A stretch of 64,000 nt of DNA from positions 20,234,944 to 20,298,943 of the forward strand of contig OX459098.1 in NCBI GenBank assembly GCA_949775045.1, read 5' to 3'. Both the position numbers and the translations under genes were made by a program. Shown piece after piece: positions 22,801 to 36,085 of this stretch. Every line of letters begins with the position of its first letter. The first letter of the stretch is position 1. The notes under the pieces are model-generated. The model had not been told where the DNA came from, searched no databases, and saw nothing but the letters and a program-made list of their open reading frames with translations. The stretch is from Metridium senile (lineage: Eukaryota; Cnidaria; Anthozoa; Actiniaria; Metridiidae).

Positions 22801-25800
22801 AAAGAAAACCATAAAAACGCTAACTTTGCATGTCAAAAACAACATTTCAAGGAGGTATAGTAAGACGGACGACAGGTTTATAGACGAAGAATTTTAAGTA
22901 TTATATTGAATTGACACTTAAAACTAAAGAATAAATTATTAAATAAATAAATTATTATCTCTTTTTACCTCTCTTTCTCTTTTCTCTCTCTTTTCTCACT
23001 TTTTATTTTTTGCTGTTTCTCCCTCCTCTCTAATCTGTTCCTCTCCTCTGTGTATGTGTGTGTGTTGTTTTTTTTTTGCTTTTTGTGTTCTATTTATTCT
23101 AACTATAAATAAAATAATTAAAAAAGCAGTAGATAAATAATTTGCAAATTCAACGACTAAAATGAAGTACTAGTTGGCGTACTCACAATTTTATTCACAT
23201 TATTACAGTCAAAACACCTGAATCGTGAACACGTAGAACTCACTATTGTTTAGTTTTCGAAATTTGTTTCCATTATTCTATTCAGTTGAACTTGGAATAT
23301 TGAAAACGAAGATTTCATTATTCAAAACAAGAATAGTTTGAAAGTTCGATTGTTGATTGGACATAATAAAACATTCGATTCTCCTAATATGGAAACACAG
23401 GAACCCAATGAATTCGACGAGCAAGCATACAATATGTACAGTACACAAACATGGCGGCTCCCCCTTGGAGCCTCGTTTTCATGTCGGCACAAAACTTACC
23501 ACCAAAAGAAAGGCGATTTTCAGGATGTTCCCCTGCATAGATTCAATATGATTTTTAATATGTTGTTTCAGATGGTATTCCAGGTCGGATTGTGAAGAAA
23601 AACCTTCTGTTGCAATGAGTGATGGGTCAATCCGTACAATGACTGGACTAATACGAGGCCGTCAAATTTGACAGACAAATTAGCGTCTCGATCGAAGCAG
23701 CGATTTGACGAAATGTTGTTTTTCGCGACTTTTCTCGTAAAACATGCAATATGTTTCAAAGCTAATTAAAATGTAAACATTGCTTGGGTTTTACTGATTT
23801 TATTTGATAGCATTTTGCTGTTCGAAAACAGGAAAATGTGATTATTTATGCAAATTACGTCCGCGACTTGACAAATTGAATGTGTTAGTCGACAGTACAC
23901 TTTAATATGCATAATAAGCAAGATTTTGTGAAAGTTCGCAGCTCAATAACCTCTTTCAATTACATAGACCCAAGCTGAATTTTTCACAGCTATGTATTTA
24001 ATACCTTAACATTCAGAATCCAAATTATTATTGAAAAAGTTTGTGCTGCACATAGAAAAATATTTTTGTTTTTACCCTACTTTTTATAAGGCGAAAAGTA
24101 TGACATAAAGACATAAATAGAATAATATCTTTAAATAACTGGATATATTAACGCTAAGATGACAATAAACAATATTATGAAAGTTTGGAGTCATTAAAGT
24201 AATTAATTTTGCCATACGGGGCCGTCAAAGTTGACATGAAAATTAGCGTCTCGGAGCAGCGATTTCACGAAATTTTGTTTTTCGCGATTTTCTCGTAAAA
24301 TATGCAATATTTTTCTTAACTAAAGGCATCATGATTTGTTTCATATTGAGGGCTACCTATGGTTAAAATATGAGCAAAATCGATTGTTTGAGTGTTGCCG
24401 CGTTTGCATGGTATTTACAGAAATCTTCTCTTAACCATTACAATATTATTAACCAGTACATTTGTAAATTCAACTTCATTTTTTAATTCAATAAACTATA
24501 TACTACTAATATGATCCGTACATGTGAAAGCAAGTACAGAATACCTCTTTACTTATCTATACGTGCATGTATACATGCATTCATCTCACGTCACACTTCA
24601 CTTCAAACACGTAATTTTTTAAGTGACAATATTCTGAAGTAGCTTTTTTGGTAAAATTTCCACTAGCTAAAAAGGTCATTTTTTACCAAAGTGATGGCAA
24701 AATTTCAATGGAAATATCAAATTATTTACCAAAAATACTTAAATTGGTATAAATGAAAGCCAACTAACACAAAACTATTCCTCTTCATTTCGGTATAAAT
24801 AGTTGTTAGGAAATCAGAACTCTTGTATGAAAAACATTAATTATGAAAAGTACCAAAATTACGGTTTTCACGACCGCCCGAAAATGGACCTTCTTCAAAT
24901 ATCCATAAAAGTAAAATAATAGGCTATATCAAAATAAAACATACTGTTCAAAAGCTGTAATAATGTTCTATAAACAGTGTAAATTTGATTACAAAATATG
25001 CCGAGAAAACGCCGCACGAGATCTACAAACATTACAAATGTTCGAAAATTCTGACGGCAAAATTAGGCCGAAAATAGGTCAAACTTTGAACGGATGTCAC
25101 GTGACCGCTTTAAAATGAAACGACTAAATAATGCCCATATGATTACTTGCTCATGACTACCTTTCACCATGCAAAGTTTCAGGTGGGGTTGTATCGGACC
25201 ATTTCTGAAATTACTCGAAGCTTACGTGGAACGGCTCTTAATAGTTTGTATTTCAGAGATAAGCTGTTCGCATAAAATTGGCCCAAATAATATTACAATA
25301 TTAATCAGGCTAATAAGACCTTATAGTTCAATAATAGGCCCTTTGCAGGACATGGTCACGTGTTTCATTCTACCATTCTCTTTATGTCTCTTTATAGATA
25401 GCCTGTACCTAAAGATCTGTAAGATTCTACCCAATATACATATGCACTTTGTAACTCATGGCACTGAATAAAATTGAATTGAATTGAATATGTCACAGAA
25501 AAGCATCGAAAAATATACTTGAAACGGGAAAAACTAAAAGCTACCCCGATTACTAACCTTGAAACGTTGCTATCTTGGTGATGTTCACAAACTAATAGAA
25601 AAAGAAAACCATAAAAACGCTAACTTTGCATGTCAAAAACAACATTTCAAGGAGGTATAGTAAGACGGACGACAGGTTTATAGACGAAGAATTTTAAGTA
25701 TTATATTGAATTGACACTTAAAACTAAAGAATAAATTATTAAATAAATAAATTATTATCTCTTTTTACCTCTCTTTCTCTTTTCTCTCTCTTTTCTCACT

Positions 25801-28041
25801 TTTTATTTTTTGCTGTTTCTCCCTCCTCTCTAATCTGTTCCTCTCCTCTGTGTATGTGTGTGTGTTGTTTTTTTTTTGCTTTTTGTGTTCTATTTATTCT
25901 AACTATAAATAAAATAATTAAAAAAGCAGTAGATAAATAATTTGCAAATTCAACGACTAAAATGAAGTACTAGTTGGCGTACTCACAATTTTATTCACAT
26001 TATTACAGTCAAAACACCTGAATCGTGAACACGTAGAACTCACTATTGTTTAGTTTTCGAAATTTGTTTCCATTATTCTATTCAGTTGAACTTGGAATAT
26101 TGAAAACGAAGATTTCATTATTCAAAACAAGAATAGTTTGAAAGTTCGATTGTTGATTGGACATAATAAAACATTCGATTCTCCTAATATGGAAACACAG
26201 GAACCCAATGAATTCGACGAGCAAGCATACAATATGTACAGTACACAAACATGGCGGCTCCCCCTTGGAGCCTCGTTTTCATGTCGGCACAAAACTTACC
26301 ACCAAAAGAAAGGCGATTTTCAGGATGTTCCCCTGCATAGATTCAATATGATTTTTAATATGTTGTTTCAGATGGTATTCCAGGTCGGATTGTGAAGAAA
26401 AACCTTCTGTTGCAATGAGTGATGGGTCAATCCGTACAATGACTGGACTAATACGAGGCCGTCAAATTTGACAGACAAATTAGCGTCTCGATCGAAGCAG
26501 CGATTTGACGAAATGTTGTTTTTCGCGACTTTTCTCGTAAAACATGCAATATGTTTCAAAGCTAATTAAAATGTAAACATTGCTTGGGTTTTACTGATTT
26601 TATTTGATAGCATTTTGCTGTTCGAAAACAGGAAAATGTGATTATTTATGCAAATTACGTCCGCGACTTGACAAATTGAATGTGTTAGTCGACAGTACAC
26701 TTTAATATGCATAATAAGCAAGATTTTGTGAAAGTTCGCAGCTCAATAACCTCTTTCAATTACATAGACCCAAGCTGAATTTTTCACAGCTATGTATTTA
26801 ATACCTTAACATTCAGAATCCAAATTATTATTGAAAAAGTTTGTGCTGCACATAGAAAAATATTTTTGTTTTTACCCTACTTTTTATAAGGCGAAAAGTA
26901 TGACATAAAGACATAAATAGAATAATATCTTTAAATAACTGGATATATTAACGCTAAGATGACAATAAACAATATTATGAAAGTTTGGAGTCATTAAAGT
27001 AATTAATTTTGCCATACGGGGCCGTCAAAGTTGACATGAAAATTAGCGTCTCGGAGCAGCGATTTCACGAAATTTTGTTTTTCGCGATTTTCTCGTAAAA
27101 TATGCAATATTTTTCTTAACTAAAGGCATCATGATTTGTTTCATATTGAGGGCTACCTATGGTTAAAATATGAGCAAAATCGATTGTTTGAGTGTTGCCG
27201 CGTTTGCATGGTATTTACAGAAATCTTCTCTTAACCATTACAATATTATTAACCAGTACATTTGTAAATTCAACTTCATTTTTTAATTCAATAAACTATA
27301 TACTACTAATATGATCCGTACATGTGAAAGCAAGTACAGAATACCTCTTTACTTATCTATACGTGCATGTATACATGCATTCATCTCACGTCACACTTCA
27401 CTTCAAACACGTAATTTTTTAAGTGACAATATTCTGAAGTAGCTTTTTTGGTAAAATTTCCACTAGCTAAAAAGGTCATTTTTTACCAAAGTGATGGCAA
27501 AATTTCAATGGAAATATCAAATTATTTACCAAAAATACTTAAATTGGTATAAATGAAAGCCAACTAACACAAAACTATTCCTCTTCATTTCGGTATAAAT
27601 AGTTGTTAGGAAATCAGAACTCTTGTATGAAAAACATTAATTATGAAAAGTACCAAAATTACGGTTTTCACGACCGCCCGAAAATGGACCTTCTTCAAAT
27701 ATCCATAAAAGTAAAATAATAGGCTATATCAAAATAAAACATACTGTTCAAAAGCTGTAATAATGTTCTATAAACAGTGTAAATTTGATTACAAAATATG
27801 CCGAGAAAACGCCGCACGAGATCTACAAACATTACAAATGTTCGAAAATTCTGACGGCAAAATTAGGCCGAAAATAGGTCAAACTTTGAACGGATGTCAC
27901 GTGACCGCTTTAAAATGAAACGACTAAATAATGCCCATATGATTACTTGCTCATGACTACCTTTCACCATGCAAAGTTTCAGGTGGGGTTGTATCGGACC
28001 ATTTCTGAAATTACTCGAAGCTTACGTGGAACGGCTCTTAA

Positions 28042-28534
28042 GACCTGGTTCTAGCCAGTGTTTCACGAAAAAACGTTTTTATTTGTCATTGCCACCACAA
28101 AACTCATCTGATTTTAATAAAAATTGGTATATTGATAGATTTCGGGCTGCTGCTGTTCCTAAAGTTTTAATTTTGACTTAGGGGCGGTCATGTGACCAGT
28201 TTAGATGGATAAGGGATTTCGTTTTTCATTTGAAAATGCAGTCGCGAGTTTGAATAGGTAAAACAAACTTATACATTAAATGTACTTCTCACCTAAGTCT
28301 CCACAGAACTGAACTTGGAGAATTTGGTTATCACTTACTGTTAGGGAGATATTTTGTAAAACAGGTCATGTGACCATATTTTTTTGCATAAAATCCCATT
28401 AATCCCAAACTCTCCAAGTTCAGTTCTGTCAATCTAAAATCTATCAATATACCAATTTTTATTAAAATCAGATGAGTTTTGTGGCAATGACAAATAAAAA
28501 CGTTTTTTCGTGAAACACTGGCTAGAACCAGGCC
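28042..28534. mobile_element. TTAA-flanked fold-back element (piggyBac/Kolobok-like MITE)
   Basis: Inverted arms of about 100 bp start G(A/G)CCTGGTTCTAGCCAGTG and are nearly identical (one 3-bp indel). Both ends are flanked by TTAA (28038-28041 and 28535-28538). TTAA duplication is the hallmark of piggyBac and Kolobok-type elements. The 493-bp element has no transposase. Inside, a second inverted pair (ACAGAACTGAACTTGGAGA) makes it a double fold-back. The left TTAA is the one present in every 2.8-kb unit, but the right flank is not unit sequence. Confidence 0.8.
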
Positions 28535-28650
28535 TTAACATACTTGAGAAATCAATAATACCGGAGTACTAGAATTAAGTAATTCATATTTCATGCATAT
28601 GTGTGGAGGGAAGAGGAACAGGGATTAAAATATCCTTCCCCACAAATTTA

Positions 28651-28947
28651 ATACCATTTTTCTCTCTACTCCCTAATTTTTCCGACCATTTCTCCCTCCT
28701 CCCTGATCTTCTTTGTTCTTCATAAATATAAGCTATTGAGGCTAGTCATTAGAGTGCAAATGGTACAAATTTGAACCATTTACTAGTTTGTATTTTATAC
28801 CATTTTTCTCCATACTCCCTATTTTTTTTGGCCATTTCTCCCTCCTCGATCCCTGATCTTCTTTGTTCTTCATAAATATAAGCTATTGAGGCTAGTCATT
28901 AAAGTGCAAATGGTACAAATTTGAACCATTTACTAGTTTGTATTTCA
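28651..28947. repeat. 146-bp tandem duplication
   Basis: ATACCATTTTTCTC...CATTTACTAGTTTGTATTT occurs twice in tandem (from 28651 and 28797) with minor differences. Confidence 0.8.
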
Positions 28948-29101
28948 TATTTTTGTGCAAGATTTATTTTTCGACCAGAGATATTTTGCACGCTTTTTTT
29001 TACATAATTTCGTTCTCTGAAATCCAAAGCGAAAACAACTGTTTGACCCCTGTTTGTGTTTTGGTTAAACTTTCCAAAAGTCCGTTTTTTCCGTAATATA
29101 T

Positions 29102-29193
29102 ACAATATGAGCGGGAGATCTGTATGGGCATTTACAATGGCGAATCGCAGGCGAGCCATTGTAAAGCCCATTCAGATCGGACGCGAATATTGT
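29102..29193. repeat. 92-bp palindromic element
   Basis: ACAATATGAGCGGGAGATCT on the left matches in reverse complement the right end AGATCGGACGCGAATATTGT. It resembles a palindrome of the same size and end sequence at about 63838-63934. Confidence 0.6.
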
Positions 29194-30106
29194 ATATTCA
29201 TTACTACCCTTCGCACCACGCTAAGCGCGAATAATAACAAACGACAATAGGAGTGTAACTGTGCTTGGTGCCTGGTGGACAGCACGGCCAGCATAATTTA
29301 TTTCATAAGTATTACATTCATTCATGTTTTACAAATAGCTCATCTGATAGAATATTTATATATCTATTACAAAATAACCGTATTTGATATAAAGATATTA
29401 TGGAAATCTACAAAATTTACAATGCATTAGTACGCTGCCCGCTACGAAAAAACCAGTGGGGTAAAAACCACTTGGGACAAAAACCCACTGGGAAACGTAG
29501 TCCTCGACCGAGTACAGGCGTACGGCTCCGAGGGATAGAGCTATATGAAAATAAATTACCGACAAACTAATATTTAAGTTTGGTTCCAACACTGGCTGTC
29601 CAACAAGCGAGAGTAACGAGCGTCACGGCTTTACTGCTTAAATACAGACACATGCATAAGCATATTCAAATATCTACTAAAATACAAACAAAAGTATAGA
29701 ACAGGTTATGTAATCACTCATTAAGAACAATACATTATCGATACCGATAAGGACATGGCTATGAACCGTAATGAACACGCTTTCCAACTGCACGTTGTTA
29801 CGTTGGAAAGCCCTAATTACTTGTGAAATCAAAGAATAATGAATAAGGCGCAAAAACCAACCAATATAGAGTTCATTGAGATTGCATGTGAATGTTTATA
29901 TTCCTTGTAGAATGGATTAAACCGCTAAGACAATGAAGGGCAATCAAGTGAGTTTCCTTATTGTCATTCAAAATTGTGTAGAAAAGTGAAATCGTGAGCA
30001 TCTAGGTCTGAAGAGATTAGAATTCATTTTCCTCACTTATGGCTTTGAATTAATTTATTATTGAATTATTTGTAAGCCGTTTGTTAGTATAGAGTTGAGG
30101 TCGAAG
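29194..30106. other. Sequence with no gene seen
   Basis: AT-rich sequence without coding potential. A short stretch near 29440-29495 repeats ACCAGTGGG/ACCCACTGGG-like words. Confidence 0.4.
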
Positions 30107-30355
30107 ATGGCGGCTCGTTTTCGAGAACCTAAAAGCAAAAACGAAGAGAGAATTTTACTTTCAAAATTGGTTCCCAAGAATACAACATACGATACCAAAT
30201 GGTGTGTAAAGGTCTTTACTGAATGGCAGCAAACAAGAACAAATTATTAACAAGCACAATTGGAGACGTGTGGTTGGGATGGCTTCGATATGACGAACGT
30301 GGAAGATTTGACAATCCCATTTGAAGAAATGTCTGCGAAAACTCTTAAAAATGGT
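30107..30355 (+). pseudogene. Relic of a ZMYM/QRICH1-like (Crypton-derived, DUF3504-type) protein N terminus
   Basis: From ATG at 30107 the frame reads LLSKLVPKNTTYDTKWCVKV then FTEWQQTR. After an in-frame TAA (30248-30250) the same frame continues QLETCGWDGFDMTNVEDLTI and PFEEMSAKTLKNG. The phrase 'P-K-N-T-x-Y-x-T-K-W-x-V-K-V-F-x-E-W' is the start of a family, abundant in cnidarian and vertebrate genomes, related to Crypton-derived host proteins; this link is from memory of the family. The frame is then cut by a LINE 3' end at about 30356. Confidence 0.55.
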
Positions 30356-30846
30356 TTAGATAGATAGATAAACTTTATTTACACACGGTGTCAAATCACT
30401 AAAATATTTACATGCAGTGCTCTCCCATTGAGCCGTGTTAAAAATGATATAAATATTATACATACTACATTATATATGGGTATGGAAAATAGTTAATATA
30501 TGATATACAATAAATGACTTATATATAATTATATGTTATATTAATTAAATGTTGTCAATAAATGACTTCAGAGTGGTTGCCTGTTTGGCTTTGGTGGAAA
30601 GACTATTCCAAATTGTCGCTCCCCTGTAAGTGAAGCTTTTTTTAAGCGCTTCAGTTTGAGGCCTAGGGACAAAGATATTATCATGTACGCCTCTTAGGTG
30701 GTGTTGATGTACATGATTTGTCCGAACAAAAATGTCTTGGAGATAATCCGGGACATTCTTGTTATTAGTTTTGTAGAGGAGCTTTTTAAATTCACAGGAA
30801 AACCCTCTGTGTAATCCCATATGGTGATTGATCAAGGTATTGCTCT
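30356..30846 (-). mobile_element. 5'-truncated LINE 3' end
   Basis: The minus frame 30545-30835 reads FVRTNHVHQHHLRGVHDNIF and SFTYRGATIWNSLSTKAKQA, then TLKSFIDNI, the conserved extreme C terminus of CR1/L2-type LINE ORF2. The 3' UTR ends at 30356 in a (TATC)n tail. It inserted into the ZMYM-like relic. Confidence 0.7.
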
Positions 30847-30849
30847 AGT

Positions 30850-31480
30850 CTATCTAAGCCCACAGTGGGATTGTATAGTTGGGTACACTTGACCAATCCC
30901 ACATGGGATTGACCATAGATATTGTACAGACTTGAACAATCCTACATGTGTATTAGACAGAGGATTGTACAGTAATACTATGTAGTATTGAACATGCATT
31001 ATATAGGTATAGTCAATCCCACATGGTATTGTACAGGGCATTGAACAGAACAAAACAATCCCATAGTTGCATTGTACAAGGTATTGCATAGCACTGGTCA
31101 ATCCTTCATTGTATTGTACAGAGCATTGAACAGAACAACACAATCCCACAGTTGCATTTTGCAAGGCATTGCATAGCACTGATCAATCCTCCATAGTATT
31201 GTGCAGAGCATTGAACAGAACAACACAATCCCACAGTTGCATTTTGCAAGGCATTGCATAGCACTGATCAATACTCCATAGTATTGTACAGAGCATTAAA
31301 CAAAACAACACAATCCCATAGTTGCATTGTACAAGGCATTGCATAGCACTGATCAATCCTCCATAGTGTTGTACAGAGCATTGAACAGAACAATACAATC
31401 CCACAGTAATATTGTCAAAGGTATTGGTCAGTTCAGATCAATCCCACAGAGGATTGTACAAGGGATATCCCAGAATACAA
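30850..31480. repeat. 85-bp minisatellite
   Basis: GCATTGAACAGAACAA recurs at 31038, 31123, 31208, 31293 (variant) and 31378, a period of 85 bp. Units contain the inverted core CAATCCCA...GGATTGTACAG shared with the arrays at 38.8-39.2 and 40.4-40.6 kb. Frames on the minus strand are by-products. Confidence 0.85.
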
Positions 31481-32520
31481 TCCAACAATAAACAATAAAA
31501 TTATGCCTTGTACTGCATGTAGCTAGCGTATTTCTTAGTTCAAGTAAATGACAAAACAAAATATTTCTATTAAAATGTGTTTATTGCAAAAAAAGTATCT
31601 AAAATTTCAATATGTCTATTACCTAGACATCAGCAATAAACATGTAGTGATTTATAAATAGCTCAACTTATTATAATAGCTAAAGTGACATACCTTCTGC
31701 ATTTGTTAATACTGTAATACCTCCTTGATAATTGCAATGGCTACCTTAACTTTTAATACAGTTATAAAAGGAAATTTTTGACACCAGGAAATCAAATTCT
31801 AAAGAATTCAAAATGCCTCTAAATAATACAATAACTGTGCAAGTACTCTAACAGGGCCACCTTAGACAAAACTATCCAATCAAAAAACAGTAAAGCCAAA
31901 CAGAGATAGAACTGATAACAGCATTAGCCAATCAAATTATAGTGTTCTCATGCTAGCTAGCTAATTAATGATATTGAGCAGAGAGCTACAATATAATAAT
32001 TCATCTAACGGTGGCCGGTTGAAGTAGTCACACAGTAAAGATCATTGCCACAATAGAGGTTCTGCACCATCACATGAGTGTAGCAATGTTAGATAGCAGG
32101 GACAATAAAAAACAATTGACATGTAATCGACAATTGACATAAAAAAAATGTATATAAGGAATAACAAAATTACTTAAGAGAAATATATTGCATTGTTCTT
32201 CCATCTAAAATGCCTGCTGCCACGTGGAAGTGCAACACCTCTTTATTAACATAAACATTGATCAGTTATTTGTTCATATATATTATGACATAACACACCT
32301 TACTTCCTGCATAGATAATGAACTATCACAACAAAATACAACAATGGATCCTCCTCTGATATTTTTGGAACATAACAATATACATATATATATATATATA
32401 GATGAAAAGGAAACAAATATATGTAATAATGTAAATACCCTAGCTGGGCTCCTGAAAATGTTGAAATGTAGCACATCAAGAAATTATGGCCACAGCTCAA
32501 AAATAAATATTTTTTTTACA
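31481..32520. other. AT-rich sequence, no gene seen
   Basis: No protein-like frame. It includes a short (TA)n run at about 32383-32400. Confidence 0.4.
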
Positions 32521-33495
32521 ATAACAGGCCCCCATTTAAATCTGTACTTTCCCATTTAATCTGTACTTATGCAAATTATGAGGTGATGCATGTTATCCCA
32601 CTGGTCAATCAATCATAGAAGAAATAATCTATACCGATTGGTTGATCTGTGGATAGCACACATCACAATACTAAGATTATCATTTGCATATGTACAGATT
32701 TAAATGGGAAAGTACAGATTTAAGGAGGCTCCTTATAGTTTCAAAGGATGATGAATCTGAAGTAAAAATCATTTTCCAGAAAAAAAATTGGTTTGCATAC
32801 TATCAAAACAGGTAGAGCTTCAATTGGACCGTTAAAATTTCAAGCCCGCAAGAGCGAATGTTTGATCACGTGACGGGTCAAAAGTTATCATGTGACGTGC
32901 ACGAGGGTAGCTTCCCGCGCTGTATTCTGTGTTGGTTGTTATGTTAGTATCCTGAAATACGATTACCACCATTCTCTAAAATACAATCAATGATTTGCCC
33001 TCTAATTTCATGGCAAACTGGTTTCCCTTTTTCATAATAGCGCCCTTTCGCGTGTTTGCTGACTGCTCACGTGATAGTTTTTAACCCATCACATGATCAA
33101 AAATTCGCTTTCTCTGGATCGAAATTCCAGCGGTCCAATTGAAACTCTACCTGTTTTGATAGTATTGATGGCTCATAGACCAACCATATTGAAGATTATG
33201 AGTTTTAGGATTTGTAATTAGTGGTAATGATTGAGTGGATAGTTACCATAGCAACACTGTATCTTTCAGGGAAATACCAATTCTTTCCAAAAAATAAAAA
33301 ACAGGGTACAATGGGCCTTTCTCAGATACAGCATTGCTGTTGCTATAGTAACAATCCACACTATCATTACCACACATTACAAATCCTAAACTTATCTTCA
33401 ATATGGTTGGTCTATAAGCCATGGATATACAAACAAATTTTGGCTAGAAAATGATTTTTACTTCGGATTCATCATCCGTTGAAACTATAAGGATC
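32520..33495. repeat. Cluster of nested fold-back elements
   Basis: Four inverted pairs are seen. 32529-32575 pairs with 32690-32726 (CTGTACTTTCCCATTTAA). 32728-32775 pairs with 33447-33495 (CTTATAGTTTCAA..GATGATGAAT). 32797-32900 pairs with 33053-33163 (ACTATCAAAACAGGTAGAG). 33165-33270 pairs with 33310-33425 (GACCAACCATATTGAAGAT). The third and fourth lie inside the second, so the elements are nested. Confidence 0.75.
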
Positions 33496-33689
33496 TTTGT
33501 TAAATGGGAACCAGTTCAATGTGGTTTTGCTGGGTGGTTTTTAAATTTACAATGTACAGATCAATGCAAATGAACTAAGTTTCTAGGATTTGTTATTCAA
33601 ACTATGCAATAGTTTTTATACTACAAGAGAAAATGGATCCTTCCAGTCTAATCACACAAGCTTGGCTGTCTATCTAGTTGTATAGTTAT

Positions 33690-35065
33690 GGAGCATATAG
33701 AGATTTTGTCTGCGCATGCATTTGTTTTGATGCTAAAATTACTTTTCACGTTGAATGAAACAATTTTATTCTGAGATGGAACATCTGGTTTGCAATCTCA
33801 TCTTTCACAATTATGTCCATGAACCGAATTACTGAGACATAAAATGTTGACCATCTACTAGTGCGCTGTAGTTAATTATTTCAAGCCAACACATTATGGA
33901 TTGCAAAATATCACACGTCAAAGTCTGACAAAAGTGAAAAGAAAGACCAGAACTGTGTACTTTCAAGTAACATGTTGGGCGATAAACCAATGTACAGGTC
34001 AAAACTTTTAGTAGAAGTTATAGCCAACACGCTTCTTTGTGCATTTGAATTATATTAGCAGATATTAGACGACTTAGATTGTTAAGTAAACCAGCGTGTT
34101 GAGGACAATATCAGCAATATTGAGTGCAAACTTCTTGCAATTCATCATAGAATTTTTATATCTTAAACATAGTGCCCCAAAAAAACGTTTAAAGAAATTG
34201 ACATTTCCATGTTTACTTTTCGCAAAACTGAGCTGTTTTTGTAGAAAATTGTTGTCCCTGGATATGATTTCAAGCAGTGTTTAGGCCCATGTTCAACATG
34301 GTTTAGGCCCTGTTCCACTGTGGTAAATTTGACGAACTTCAACAACCTGTATTTCATAATCTAAAATATTTATCTAGAATGTAATTATATATTTCGATTT
34401 TATGGGAGCCATGAAGGTTTTTGCCTATAAAGCCAACTTTAATTCTTAATTGAACAATAAAAAATAGTTTGCTAAAATTTGCATGTTGTTTTGAGAGAAA
34501 ATATGCATAAAACCATGTACACAAAATCATGTTGGATCATATTGAGGGACCAAAAGTTACTACCTAAAAAGCTTAGTTTTGCAAAATATAAACATGTAAA
34601 AAGGTATTTCTGAAGAAAATTTGCTTGGGCACAATGTTTAAGATATAAACATTCTAAGATGAATAATTCTAAGGATTTCGCATGCAAAAGTGCATGCCTC
34701 AAGGTAACCAAGGCAATTTTATTAACGATCGAGGGCATCTAATATCTCCCAATATAATTAAATACAAACAGTATCGTGTAATGACTTAAATTAGCGCCCA
34801 AACTTGTATTCGAAAGTTCGAAGTTCTGGTACTTTTATCCACTTTTGTCAGACTTTGACATGTGATATTTTTCCATCTTTCCAGCGCACTAGTAGACAGT
34901 CAACATTTGATATCTCAGTAATTCGGTTCTTGAACATAGTTGTGTGCAAGATGAGATTGCAAACTAAATGTTCCATGTCAGCATAAAATTCTTTCATTCG
35001 ACGTGAAAAGGAATTTTAGCATCAAAACAAACGCATGCGCAGACAAAATATCTACATGCTTAGTT
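33690..35065. repeat. 1.4-kb diverged fold-back element
   Basis: Left arm 33690-34290 matches right arm 34480-35065 in reverse complement. Examples are TTTTGTCTGCGCATGC / GCATGCGCAGACAAAA and TCAAAGTCTGACAAAAGTG / CACTTTTGTCAGACTTTGA. The inner parts are more diverged. No transposase frame is visible. Confidence 0.75.
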
Positions 35066-35266
35066 ATGGCAATTTGTTTGGCTAGTTTTTTTTCAGGTTT
35101 TTGTTTTAGTGGGAACAATTTTGTTTCAACTCAATAGACAGCCTGATCATGTCTGTGGTTAGCCCACCAAATTAATTTTCTCATATTATTATTTAACAAT
35201 TACATTTTTCACTGACTTTTTTATTGCCACTCTCAGTCATCATGGTGGCCAAGAGCGAACATTAAG

Positions 35267-36085
35267 TCAAAGTCAGATTCAAAGGTGTTCTTTGTGCACT
35301 ATATAGAAAGAACTAGTAACTATTAACAATCCACCACTGTCTTGTATGCATTTTATGTGTATACCATGAAATATGGCTTCTAAAAGTATTCATTTCTTGG
35401 CTTTAAAATATGATGTTTTTGCAAGTAAATATTTCCTCTCTTTTGGATAAAGGTTTATTATGATTGATTTCCAGCAGTTTTTTCTCCAAAATGTGATTTT
35501 TTTTAATCTTTACTTTAACTTGACACAGATTACAATGATTAGCCAGTTTTTAAACCAGACTGAATCAATTGTTTTTGTGTTGTTCAAAAGAGTGCTAACT
35601 GTTTATCCAACAGGAACTTAATTCTTTGCAATATTTGAATTGAACTGAATAGAGTGCAAAAAGTATATCTGTGAAACATTAATAATACTACTTAATGCAA
35701 TTTTTTGCTAATTCTATTGTTTTCTATTGATATATTATCACTATTTTACACTATTTAGTAATTTGTATTTCACAGATGTATTTTTTTGCACTAGAATTAT
35801 TATTTAAATCACCAAAGTTATGATTAAATAGGTATTCCTTGTGGAGATGAAACTGCTTGAAATAAGCCAACAACCTCAGATATATTTATATTATATATTT
35901 GTTTATATTGCCAGCAAGAACACCATATTATCCAAGAAATGAATGATTCATTTAAGTTATATTTCCTGGTTCACATGTAAATATGCATGCACAAAGTGAT
36001 GGGTTGTTAATGATTGATCAAAGCATAGTTACCAGTCCTTTCTCTATAGTGCGCAAGAAATACCTTTGAATCTGACTTTGATATT
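35267..36085. repeat. 0.8-kb diverged fold-back element
   Basis: TCAAAGTCAGATTCAAAGGT near 35270 matches ACCTTTGAATCTGACTTTGA near 36062-36081 in reverse complement. Weaker pairing continues inwards to a core pair at 35650-35680 and 35767-35795 (GTGCAAAAA..ATCTGTGAAA). Confidence 0.65.

Larger units (their letters stand above)
14991..28037. repeat. Tandem array of a 2.8-kb unit, four full copies and one partial
   Basis: Copies run at about 14991-18000 (including 200 N), 18001-20800, 20801-23600, 23601-26400, and a partial copy 26401-28037. The period is 2800 bp. Copies are almost identical: copy 1 has TACGTACATG where the others have TACGTGCATG, and copies 3 and 4 have one T fewer in a T run and one extra A before AACCTTCTG. 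The unit includes a pyrimidine-rich tract with (TG)n (about +2350 to +2470) and a LINE 3' tail. ORFs inside it (85-100 codons, repeated in every copy) match nothing I recognise. The array cuts a LINE on the left and ends at a TTAA element on the right. Confidence 0.9.

Noticed and set aside
14991..28037. Repeat array considered as CRISPR or rDNA
   Set aside because: A 2.8-kb unit without spacers is not CRISPR, and no rRNA core sequence was seen.
30850..31404. Minus frames with repeated cysteines (109 and 73 codons)
   Set aside because: They follow the 85-bp minisatellite and have no protein-like signature.
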